60,653 nt of DNA from an uncultured Methylophilaceae bacterium (GTDB lineage Bacteria > Pseudomonadota > Gammaproteobacteria > Burkholderiales > Methylophilaceae), in NCBI GenBank assembly GCA_903863255.1, contig CAIPBJ010000093.1:1-60653 (forward strand), read 5' to 3'. Of this stretch, positions 49,772-57,201 are shown piece by piece; position 1 is the first letter of the stretch; every line of letters begins with the position of its first letter. The notes beneath the pieces are model-generated. The model was not told where the DNA came from, did no database searches, and worked only from the letters and a program-made list of their open reading frames with translations. The position numbers and the translations under genes are program-made.

Positions 49772-49972
49772 ATGGACGCAGACTTTAAAGTGCTAGAGGA
49801 AAAGTTGGATCAATTATTGGTCCACTGCAAGAATCTGCGCGCAGAAAATATCGAATTAAGGCAAGATCTTGCGAAGGCGCGTGAGGACAGCAAATTGCTG
49901 AGAATGCAAATGCAAAAGGCTAGTTCCAAGCTTGAGGCCCTTATCGGGCAGCTACCTGAAGGTGTTTTATGA
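49772..49972 (+). CDS. ZapB-like coiled-coil protein (TIGR02449 family)
   Basis: 66 residues from ATG 49772 (MDADFKVLEEKLDQLL); the frame opens earlier at TTG 49736 without RBS support. Almost entirely a heptad-patterned coiled coil with Leu at regular spacing ('LLVHCKNLRAENIELRQDL', 'KLLRMQMQKASSKLEALIG'). It overlaps zapA by 4 bp. Genes of this type sit before zapA in many proteobacteria and are presumed division-ring associated; direct proof for this family is lacking. Confidence 0.85.
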   Translation: MDADFKVLEEKLDQLLVHCKNLRAENIELRQDLAKAREDSKLLRMQMQKASSKLEALIGQLPEGVL

Positions 49973-50274
49973 ATGATTCACGTGGAGTTGATGTCAACAT
50001 CATGGGTCGTGAATTTACCGTTGCGTGTTCTGATGATGAAAGAGAAGATCTGATTGGCGCGGTAAATTACCTGGATAAGAAAATGCGAGCGATTCGTGAT
50101 ACAGGTAAGGTCATAGGTGTTGAGAGAATCGCAATCATGGCCGCTTTGAATTTGGCACATGAATTACTGACCACCCGGTCAGATGGCGTTGACATTGGTG
50201 ATATGAAGCGTAGAATCAATCACATGCAGGAACGGATTGATGAAGCGGTTAATGAGCAGGACAAGTTGTTCTAA
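49969..50274 (+). CDS. zapA: Cell division protein ZapA
   Basis: FtsZ-bundling protein. 101 residues: a short N-terminal beta-alpha-beta FtsZ-binding head ('VDVNIMGREFTVACSDDERE') and a C-terminal coiled-coil ('VERIAIMAALNLAHELLT', 'MKRRINHMQERIDEAV'). Starts inside the end of the zapB-like gene. Followed directly by 6S RNA, the conserved zapA-ssrS arrangement. Confidence 0.95.
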   Translation: MNDSRGVDVNIMGREFTVACSDDEREDLIGAVNYLDKKMRAIRDTGKVIGVERIAIMAALNLAHELLTTRSDGVDIGDMKRRINHMQERIDEAVNEQDKLF

Positions 50275-50320
50275 ATTTCATCTGGCTGTATTTTAGCTGT
50301 AATTTTTCTATATTAAAGTT

Positions 50321-50515
50321 TCTTTTGTTCCTTGCGGTGTTGCTTAAGCTATATATTCCTTGAACTAGTCTTTGGCACCGGTTTCGGTCAATCGAGTTAC
50401 TGTGAGCGCGCTCCGATTGTGGGTGTACCTAATGTACTCTAGGCTGTTACCACTTGAACCTTTTGGTTCAGGATGCTTGCTTAGGTTTCATTTGCGAGGA
50501 ACTCCCCCCTTTTGA
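50321..50515 (+). ncRNA. ssrS: 6S RNA
   Basis: Mimics an open promoter and binds sigma-70 RNA polymerase. It sits right after zapA, its usual place. Closing stem GTTCCTTGC (50327-50335) pairs with GCGAGGAAC (50494-50502); the apical-side hairpin CTTGAACC-TTTT-GGTTCAGG (50453-50472) corresponds to the conserved 6S arm; a long imperfect double helix with central bubble lies between. A -10-like TATATT (50309-50314) precedes it. Ends are approximate; a T run follows at about 50521. Confidence 0.88.
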
Positions 50516-50556
50516 GATTCTTTTTTTTAATTGTTTAGAAATGCAATGACTTGTAT

Positions 50557-50916
50557 TTATCTTAGCGCATGGTATTTTAAATCGCCTAAGTCAACTATAG
50601 TCAGGCATTTCTCATGAGTCGACTCCAGTATAACTGGAGGAGCAAATCCTGCATCAGCTGCTTCCTGCCAGCGCGAGGCACATAAGCACCATCGATCACC
50701 AGGTTTTAAACCGGCGAAATTGAATTCGGGTCGTGCTGACGTCAGATCATTTCCCTTAGATTTAGAAAATAAGAGAAATTCTTCTGTCAATAAACAACAG
50801 ACCGTATGACTTCCGGTATCTTCTTCGCCTGTCTCGCAACATCCATTCCGTGTGAAACCAGTAAGTGGATTCAGGCTACATATTTGAAGTGCCGTTCCTA
50901 AAACATTTTTTGCCAT
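50557..50916 (-). CDS. DUF2237 family protein
   Basis: 119 residues from ATG 50916 (MAKNVLGTAL); an in-frame ATG at 50925 is too close to the GGA ribosome site. The family pattern is clear: 'PLTGFTRNGCCETGEEDTG', 'SHTVCCLLTEEFL', 'SKSKGNDLTSARPEF', 'GLKPGDRWCLCASRW', several conserved cysteines. No known function. It lies between 6S RNA and the EVE gene, on the opposite strand. Confidence 0.9.
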   Translation of the reverse strand: MAKNVLGTALQICSLNPLTGFTRNGCCETGEEDTGSHTVCCLLTEEFLLFSKSKGNDLTSARPEFNFAGLKPGDRWCLCASRWQEAADAGFAPPVILESTHEKCLTIVDLGDLKYHALR

Positions 50917-50982
50917 CAAGTACATTCCAAATTTGTAAGGTCGGGTTATGATACGAGAATTAAGTCACTTTGAGGGTAGAAA

Positions 50983-51459
50983 ATGCGATATTGGCTAATG
51001 AAATCAGAACCGTCGGACGTATCAATTGATGATTTAGCCACATTACCTAATCAAACCGTTGATTGGTACGGTGTAAGAAATTATCAAGCAAGAAATTTCA
51101 TGAGAGATCAAATGCAGGTGGGCGATGGGGTGCTCTTCTATCATTCCAATTGTGAAAACCCGGGCATCGCAGGTATTGCAGTAGTTAATTCAACGGCCTA
51201 TCCTGATCGATTGCAGTTTGTTAAAGGGAACAAGTATTTTGATCCTAAATCCTCTCTTGAGACGCCTAGATGGTTCAATGTCGACGTGAAACTTGTTCGA
51301 AAAACAAAACTATTAAGTCTTAAAGAGATGAGAAACACACCTGGTCTTGAAAATTTAAGAATTCTTCAAAGAGGAAATCGATTATCCATCACACCGGTAG
51401 ATCCTAGAGACTGGGAACTAATAATGAAAATATTGGAATCAAACGAATCATTTCAATAA
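50983..51459 (+). CDS. EVE-domain protein (PUA-like)
   Basis: 158 residues, a single EVE domain: 'YWLMKSEPSDVSIDDL', 'VDWYGVRNYQARNFM', 'GDGVLFYHSNCENPGIAGIA', 'PRWFNVDVKL'. EVE domains bind modified bases (DNA or RNA), and stand-alone ones are common in proteobacteria near DUF2237 or ubiquinone genes. No partner enzyme beside it identifies a specific role. ATG preceded by GAGGG. A hairpin follows the stop. Confidence 0.93.
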   Translation: MRYWLMKSEPSDVSIDDLATLPNQTVDWYGVRNYQARNFMRDQMQVGDGVLFYHSNCENPGIAGIAVVNSTAYPDRLQFVKGNKYFDPKSSLETPRWFNVDVKLVRKTKLLSLKEMRNTPGLENLRILQRGNRLSITPVDPRDWELIMKILESNESFQ

Positions 51460-51493
51460 GCAATAAGTCTCTTAGTGAAAAAAGACTTATTGC
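51460..51493. terminator. Hairpin between convergent EVE and YVTN genes
   Basis: GCAATAAGTCT (51460-51470) and AGACTTATTGC (51483-51493), an 11-bp perfect stem with a 12-base loop, starting at the base after the EVE stop and 7 bp past the YVTN stop. U runs are poor but location suggests a shared terminator. Confidence 0.6.
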
Positions 51494-51499
51494 CTTAAG

Positions 51500-52543
51500 T
51501 TATGGCTTATCTAAGCTTCCCATGGATTTTGGGAAAGTAACGATCCCCCAAGGAACTTCCTTGTCAGAAATTTCAGAAGTTTTCTCGAGCTTTTCAGTGT
51601 CAACAACTATAACCGCATTTGATTTACCACAAGCAAGAAGGATGTACTTTTCATCTGGAGTGAAACTGAAATGCCAGCAACGATTGCCAGTTGGGACATC
51701 CTTTATTTTATCAAATGTTTTTGCATCATAGACTTGAAGTGATTTTTCTTTTGCTGAAGCAATATAAATTCGAGAACCTAGCTTATCGAAAGAAACACCA
51801 TATGGCGCTTGACCAGTTGGAACAGCACGCAGGATATTGAAATTCTTATCAATCACGATAAATTTATTTGAGAATTCAAGCGTTGCAATGTAAAAGTTAC
51901 CATCGGGTGATGCCTTGATGCCTCTTGGTCTATCACCATAGCTATGCGTATAAATTGTTTTCACCAGATTGCCAGTAAGGTAGTCATGAACAGTTATGGT
52001 GTTATCTGCTTCATTACTGATGATTACAAACTTACCGTCATTGGAGAACTCGATACCTTCAGTTTCAGGTCCGCCAATAATCTCTCTGATTTTGACCCCT
52101 TTAATCAAATCTACTACCGCAATACGGGCAGGCGTTTTTGAATCTTCGTCATCGTCTTTTGTCTGTTCTCCCTGTTTCGGGGGCGGACCACCTGTTGAGC
52201 TAGGTTCCGTAGAAACAAAGGCAAAATTTCCGTTGATCCGGACAAACTCAGGGTTTTTCCCAACATTTATATGTCTTACAGTATTATCCTTCAGGTTAAC
52301 TACGGAGATATTGTCGTCGTCTTTATTTGCAGTAATTAGGAACTGTCCGTCCTGGGTAATTCCAATCCCTCTGGGACCTTTCCCTTCAATATTGATGTTA
52401 CCGGTAGATTTGAGCGTTTCCAGATCAATGACGCTGACTCCACCCTCTTGGTTGGTTACGTAGGCTTTCCCAGGATCAGCGAATGCGGTAGTTAGAATAG
52501 AAAAACTAAGTAGTACGGTAAATAAATTAGTACTAATCTTCAT
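51500..52543 (-). CDS. Periplasmic YVTN beta-propeller protein
   Basis: 347 residues from ATG 52543 (TTGGAG just upstream; the frame also opens at TTG 52555). Signal peptide cut after AFA (about residue 22). Repeats of the form 'GKAYVTNQEGGVSVIDLETLK', 'GRF/KFVIISNEADNTITVHDYLTG', 'RIYIASAKEKSLQVYDAKTF' give a seven-bladed propeller. It resembles the PQQ-dependent-catabolism-associated beta-propeller group. A loop with 'TGGPPPKQGEQTKDDDED' (about residues 115-135) is a low-complexity insert. Methanol or alcohol oxidation context is inferred, no dehydrogenase gene nearby. Confidence 0.8.
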   Translation of the reverse strand: MKISTNLFTVLLSFSILTTAFADPGKAYVTNQEGGVSVIDLETLKSTGNINIEGKGPRGIGITQDGQFLITANKDDDNISVVNLKDNTVRHINVGKNPEFVRINGNFAFVSTEPSSTGGPPPKQGEQTKDDDEDSKTPARIAVVDLIKGVKIREIIGGPETEGIEFSNDGKFVIISNEADNTITVHDYLTGNLVKTIYTHSYGDRPRGIKASPDGNFYIATLEFSNKFIVIDKNFNILRAVPTGQAPYGVSFDKLGSRIYIASAKEKSLQVYDAKTFDKIKDVPTGNRCWHFSFTPDEKYILLACGKSNAVIVVDTEKLEKTSEISDKEVPWGIVTFPKSMGSLDKP

Positions 52544-52595
52544 TAAAATCTCCAAAAGAAAACATTATTGTTTGTCACGAAATTTACTGGTAAGT

Positions 52596-54107
52596 TCAAC
52601 CCAAGAAGAGTTTATAGGCTGGATTGTCGCTTTCATCCCAATAAGGATAGCCAAGTGTTGATAAGAAAGAATGGAAATCTTTAATCTCTTCAGGAGGTAC
52701 CTGCATGCCAACAAGCACTCGGCCGAAATCTGCACCATGGTTGCGGTAATGAAAAAGACTTATGTTCCAATCATGTCCCATCTTATCAAGGAAATTCATG
52801 AGTGCACCAGGTTTCTCAGGGAATTCAAAACGGTACACCTGTTCATGCTGGGCCTGTGGCGCGTGACCTCCTACCAAATGACGTAAATGTAACTTTGCCA
52901 TTTCATTATTCGAAAGATCAATGGTTGGTAATCCTTGTTTTTGAAGATCCATTACAAGCTTTGTTGCCTCAGATGGATCTTGTAAACCAATTCCCACAAA
53001 AATATGAGCTTCTTTTGGATCAGAGTATCTGTAATTAAACTCAGTAATGTTTCTGTTTCCTAGCAAATGACAGAATTTTTTAAAGGATCCTGGTTTCTCA
53101 GGTATTGTTACCACGAGCACTGCTTCTCTTTTTTCACCGATTTCAGCACGTTCAGCTACGAATCTAAGGCGATCAAAATTCATATTTGCGCCCGACGCAA
53201 TACCGATAAGCGTTTTTCCGTGAAGATTATTACGCTTTGCGTACTCTTTTAGGCCAGCAACCGCTAGTGCGCCTGCCGGCTCAAGAATTGAGCGTGTGTC
53301 TTCAAAGACATCCTTTATCCCTGCACAAATGGCGTCGTTGTCAACTAGAATCATTTCATCTACATATTCTTTACAGATGCGGAATGTTTCTTCTCCTACT
53401 TGTTTGACCGCTGCGCCATCAGCAAAAAGGCCAACTTGGTCAAGCGATACTCGCTCTCCTTTCCTCAAAGAGAGAGTCATTGCGTTTGCATCGACCGCTT
53501 CGACTCCAATTACCTTGATCTCGGGTCGGATTTGCTTAACATAGGCAGCTATCCCGGCGATTAAACCTCCTCCTCCAACGCAACAGAATATCGCTTCTAT
53601 TGGCCCAGGATGTTCCTCGAGGATCTCCTTAGCAATGGTTCCCTGTCCCGCTATGACATCAGGATCATCGTAAGGATGAACGAAGGTAAGGTTCTCTGAC
53701 TTTTCAAGTTCAAGCGCATGGATATAGGCGTCAGAATAAGAGTCACCAAACAAAACAACCTCACCGCCTCGATTCTTTACGGCTTCGACTTTAATTGCTG
53801 GTGTCGTAGTTGGCATTACAATGACTGCTCTGCATCCAAGTTTTTGGGCTGAAAGGGCGACACCTTGTGCATGATTCCCAGCAGAAGCCGCTATGACACC
53901 ATGTTTGAGAGACTCAGCCGGAAGATTTGCCATCTTGTTATAGGCACCCCTGAGTTTAAATGAAAACACAGATTGCATGTCTTCTCGTTTAAGCAACACA
54001 TTATTGCCTATTCTTCTTGAAAGGTTGGGCTGTTCGTCGAGTGGCGTTTTGATGGCAACATCGTAAACACGGGCATTTTCAATTTTTTGTATATAGTCGT
54101 TTTTCAT
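52596..54107 (-). CDS. ilvA: Threonine ammonia-lyase, biosynthetic
   Basis: Converts threonine to 2-oxobutyrate, the first step of isoleucine synthesis. 503 residues. PLP lysine K51 in 'SVFSFKLRGAYNK', glycine loop 'CVGGGGLIAGIAAY', and two C-terminal ACT-like regulatory domains (from about 325), which match the isoleucine-inhibited biosynthetic form. Divergent from rpiA across 65 bp. If the dioxygenase at 42996 uses isoleucine, this enzyme supplies the precursor. Confidence 0.96.
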   Translation of the reverse strand: MKNDYIQKIENARVYDVAIKTPLDEQPNLSRRIGNNVLLKREDMQSVFSFKLRGAYNKMANLPAESLKHGVIAASAGNHAQGVALSAQKLGCRAVIVMPTTTPAIKVEAVKNRGGEVVLFGDSYSDAYIHALELEKSENLTFVHPYDDPDVIAGQGTIAKEILEEHPGPIEAIFCCVGGGGLIAGIAAYVKQIRPEIKVIGVEAVDANAMTLSLRKGERVSLDQVGLFADGAAVKQVGEETFRICKEYVDEMILVDNDAICAGIKDVFEDTRSILEPAGALAVAGLKEYAKRNNLHGKTLIGIASGANMNFDRLRFVAERAEIGEKREAVLVVTIPEKPGSFKKFCHLLGNRNITEFNYRYSDPKEAHIFVGIGLQDPSEATKLVMDLQKQGLPTIDLSNNEMAKLHLRHLVGGHAPQAQHEQVYRFEFPEKPGALMNFLDKMGHDWNISLFHYRNHGADFGRVLVGMQVPPEEIKDFHSFLSTLGYPYWDESDNPAYKLFLG

Positions 54108-54172
54108 TCAGGTCTAGGCCGTGTATTATTGAGCTTTCGTAATTATAAAGAAATATAAGGATTTAAGTTAAT

Positions 54173-54832
54173 ATGGCATTCACTCAAGACGAATTAAAGC
54201 AACAAGTTGCAAAAGCGGCAGTTGAATATGTCAAAAGCGGCATAATCGGTGTTGGAACTGGATCGACTGCGAATTATTTTATTGAAGAGCTTGCAAAAGT
54301 TAAGAATAAGATAGATGGCGCAGTAGCAAGTTCTGAAGCAACGGCGCAAAGGTTAAAAAGCCATGGAATCGAAGTGTATGATTTAAATTCGGTCGATGCG
54401 CTGGATATCTATGTTGATGGAGCTGACGAAATTACTGAGCACATGCATATGCTAAAAGGTGGTGGTGGTGCCTTGACGCGTGAAAAGATCGTAGCGGCGG
54501 TCGCAAAAAGTTTCATTTGTATATGCGATGAAACAAAATACGTGCCTGTACTAGGGAAATTTCCTCTCCCTATAGAGGTTTTGCCGATGGCGAGAAGTTA
54601 TGTTGCCCGTGAATTGGTTAAACTCGGCGGTCAGCCTAAGTTGCGGGATTTTACGACTGACAATGGAAATGTCATCTTGGATGTCCACGGATTGACCATA
54701 CAGAATCCGGTAGAAATGGAAAATAAGATAAATCAGATTGTCGGGGTCGTTACAAACGGATTATTTGCTTCTCGAGGAGCGGATGTATTGTTACTGGCTA
54801 CTTCAAATGGGGTTAAAACCTTTAAACGATAA
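54173..54832 (+). CDS. rpiA: Ribose-5-phosphate isomerase A
   Basis: Interconverts ribose-5-phosphate and ribulose-5-phosphate. 219 residues, with '[18 protein letters not shown]' phosphate-binding region, '[10 protein letters not shown]' and '[14 protein letters not shown]' containing the catalytic residues. In a methylotroph using the ribulose monophosphate cycle it would help regenerate acceptor sugar; that is inference. A 10-bp inverted repeat with a Pho box follows. Confidence 0.97.
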   Translation: MAFTQDELKQQVAKAAVEYVKSGIIGVGTGSTANYFIEELAKVKNKIDGAVASSEATAQRLKSHGIEVYDLNSVDALDIYVDGADEITEHMHMLKGGGGALTREKIVAAVAKSFICICDETKYVPVLGKFPLPIEVLPMARSYVARELVKLGGQPKLRDFTTDNGNVILDVHGLTIQNPVEMENKINQIVGVVTNGLFASRGADVLLLATSNGVKTFKR

Positions 54833-54853
54833 AATGATTTGGATTATGAAAAT

Positions 54854-54871
54854 TTTTCATAAAACTTTCAT
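54854..54871 (+). promoter_or_regulatory. Pho box upstream of phoU-ppx
   Basis: TTTTCAT-AAAA-CTTTCAT, two direct heptamers spaced by four A, against consensus CTGTCAT-N4-CTGTCAT (5 and 6 of 7 matching). An inverted copy ATGAAAA (54846-54852) precedes it. It lies 87 bp before the phoU ATG; a possible -10 TATACC (54887-54892) follows at suitable distance. Confidence 0.6.
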
Positions 54872-54957
54872 AATCGAGGTTTAGGCTATACCATTAATAG
54901 AAAAATAGGCTGATACTTTTCATTTTATTAGTGGCCTCAATAAAAAAAGGAATTTCT

Positions 54958-55665
54958 ATGCAATCCGAACATACTTTCAAGCAGTATGATGCTGAACTTG
55001 AGTCAGTAAGAGCAAAAGTTCTGCAGATGGGAGGCTTGGTTGAACAGCAAATAGTTAACGCTTTGGATGCCTTAGTAAATGTAAATCCGAACCTAGCTAA
55101 TGAAGTTATCGAGAACGATCATCGGGTAAATGCGATGGAAGTTCAGATTGATGAGGATTGTAGCCATATCATTGCAAGACGTCAGCCTGCTGCAGGTGAC
55201 TTGAGAATGATAATGATGGTTGTGAAAACCATTACGGATCTTGAGAGAATCGGTGATGAAGCGACAAAAGTCGCGCGCGTCGCTCAAAAGGTTTATGATG
55301 CAGACAGAATGTTTACACCAAGGTTTAATGAAATTAAAACTATGGTGGCTTTGGTTAGGGAGATGCTTCGAACCAGTCTGGATGCTTTTGCAAGGCTCGA
55401 CGTATCAAAGACTGTAGATGTAGCTCGTCAGGATGAGCAGGTGGATGAGCAGTTTCGCTCCTCAATGCGTCAATTGATAACATTCATGCTCGAGGACCCC
55501 CGTACGATTTCGATGTCTCTGGAAGTGCTTTTTGTAGCAAAAGCCATTGAACGAATCGGCGATCATGCAAAAAATATTGCTGAATATGTTGTGTATATGG
55601 TTAAAGGGAAAGACATTCGTCATACTTCCCTAGACGAAATGGAACGGGAAACAAAAACGCCTTGA
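54958..55665 (+). CDS. phoU: Phosphate signalling protein PhoU
   Basis: Regulator of phosphate transport and the PhoR/PhoB system. ATG 54958 gives 235 residues with AAGGA 7 bp upstream; the frame also opens at GTG 54931. Two PhoU helical repeats, each with the metal-ligand E/D-x-x-x-D pattern ('RMIMMVVKTITDLERIGDEA', 'EVLFVAKAIERIGDHAKNIAEY'). Unlike the usual pst operon context, phoU is here beside ppx; pstSCAB is not in the window. Confidence 0.96.
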   Translation: MQSEHTFKQYDAELESVRAKVLQMGGLVEQQIVNALDALVNVNPNLANEVIENDHRVNAMEVQIDEDCSHIIARRQPAAGDLRMIMMVVKTITDLERIGDEATKVARVAQKVYDADRMFTPRFNEIKTMVALVREMLRTSLDAFARLDVSKTVDVARQDEQVDEQFRSSMRQLITFMLEDPRTISMSLEVLFVAKAIERIGDHAKNIAEYVVYMVKGKDIRHTSLDEMERETKTP

Positions 55666-55698
55666 ATTTTATAATTCTATTTTAATTGAAAGTTGGTC

Positions 55699-57201
55699 GT
55701 GGCAAATTTTAAACCAACTTTTTCTGAGATTGCTGCAGTAGATTTAGGCTCTAATAGTTTCAGATTGCAACTTGCAAAAGTCGTCGATGACAGTTTGATC
55801 TTCCATGACTCCTTGCGAGAGGTTGTGCGCATTGGAGCAGGCCTTGGACATGATAAGTATTTGGACGCTGATGCCCAAAGAAGGGCGATTGACTGTCTAA
55901 AACGCTTTGGTGAAAGATTGCGTGGTCTTCCCCCGCAAGCAGTTCGCGCTGTCGCCACAAACACATTTCGTGTCGCTAAGAATGCGCCAGAACTATTAAA
56001 AGAAGCGGAATCTGCTCTCGGTTTTCCTATCGAAATTATTGCAGGTCGAGAAGAAGCCCGTATGATTTTTGTAGGCGTGAGCCACAGTTTGCCAAAAGCT
56101 TCTCATAGGCGAATGGTTATCGATATCGGCGGCGGGTCAACAGAGTTTATCATCGGGGCCGGCACCGAGCCAATCGAGATGGAAAGTCTCTATATGGGCT
56201 GTGTAAGTTATAGCCTAAAATACTTCATTGACGGCAAGATTACTGAGTTTAATTTCAAACAGGCTCAAATTGCCGCAGCCGCTGAAATCCAAGGGATATC
56301 AAAAACATTTAATTCAACCCGATGGCAGGAAGCCGTCGGCTCATCTGGTACGGCAAGAACACTGGGTGAGGTCATGCGTCTTAATGGCTTAAGTGACGGA
56401 ACGGTGACGGGGGAGGGTCTGAATCAGTTACGCAACATATTCATCAAGGCTAAAGATGTTAAAAAGATTCAATTGAATGGACTGAGTGCTGATCGTGCTG
56501 CCGTTATTCCAGGAGGGTTGGCAATTATGCTGGCCGCATTTGATACACTAAATATTGATAAGTTAACAACTGCAAACAGTGCGCTTCGTGAAGGGGTCCT
56601 ATATGAGCTTCTGGGACGTATGCATCATGAAGACACGAGAGAGGTTACGGTTGCGAGCTTTAAAAGACGCTATCACGTCGATCGTGAGCAGGTCAAACGC
56701 GTTCAATCGTTAGCCTTGCTATTATTGTCTCAGCTTGAAACGAAGCTGAGTATGGATACACAGACAGCAAAACAATATCTTATTTGGGCTTCAAAGTTAC
56801 ATGAAATTGGTATTTCAATCGCTCACAGCGGATACCATAAACATTCTGCATATATTTTAGAAAATGCCGATATGCCAGGCTTTTCTAAAATGGAACAGGA
56901 GTTATTGGGATTTCTAGTTCGTGCTCAACGTCGCTCATTGAACAAGCTTACTTTGACGAGTATGTCAGAAGATCGGCTTCTCCTTATTATGATTCTGCGA
57001 CTTGCAGTCTTGTTTCACAGAAACCGAACGGAATCAAATTTGCCCAAGTTAAATTTGATTTGGGATTCGAAAACTTTTGTATTGGAAGTTAAAAAAGGTT
57101 GGCTTACTGCAAATCCGCTTACCGAGGCTGAGCTAAACAACGAAGTTGAATATTGGAAAGCGATAAATATCACTTTCCAGATCCAAGAAAGCTTTAATTA
57201 G
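55699..57201 (+). CDS. ppx: Exopolyphosphatase / pppGpp phosphohydrolase
   Basis: Degrades polyphosphate (Ppx) or pppGpp (GppA-type). From GTG 55699 (or TTG 55693) about 500 residues. The N-terminal actin-like fold has 'IAAVDLGSNSFRLQLAKV' and 'MVIDIGGGSTEFIIG' phosphate loops; the C-terminal HD-like helical domain follows from about 310. It lies 33 bp after phoU and its stop overlaps that of ppk, which synthesises polyphosphate. The pairing points to polyphosphate turnover. Confidence 0.95.
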   Translation: MANFKPTFSEIAAVDLGSNSFRLQLAKVVDDSLIFHDSLREVVRIGAGLGHDKYLDADAQRRAIDCLKRFGERLRGLPPQAVRAVATNTFRVAKNAPELLKEAESALGFPIEIIAGREEARMIFVGVSHSLPKASHRRMVIDIGGGSTEFIIGAGTEPIEMESLYMGCVSYSLKYFIDGKITEFNFKQAQIAAAAEIQGISKTFNSTRWQEAVGSSGTARTLGEVMRLNGLSDGTVTGEGLNQLRNIFIKAKDVKKIQLNGLSADRAAVIPGGLAIMLAAFDTLNIDKLTTANSALREGVLYELLGRMHHEDTREVTVASFKRRYHVDREQVKRVQSLALLLLSQLETKLSMDTQTAKQYLIWASKLHEIGISIAHSGYHKHSAYILENADMPGFSKMEQELLGFLVRAQRRSLNKLTLTSMSEDRLLLIMILRLAVLFHRNRTESNLPKLNLIWDSKTFVLEVKKGWLTANPLTEAELNNEVEYWKAINITFQIQESFN

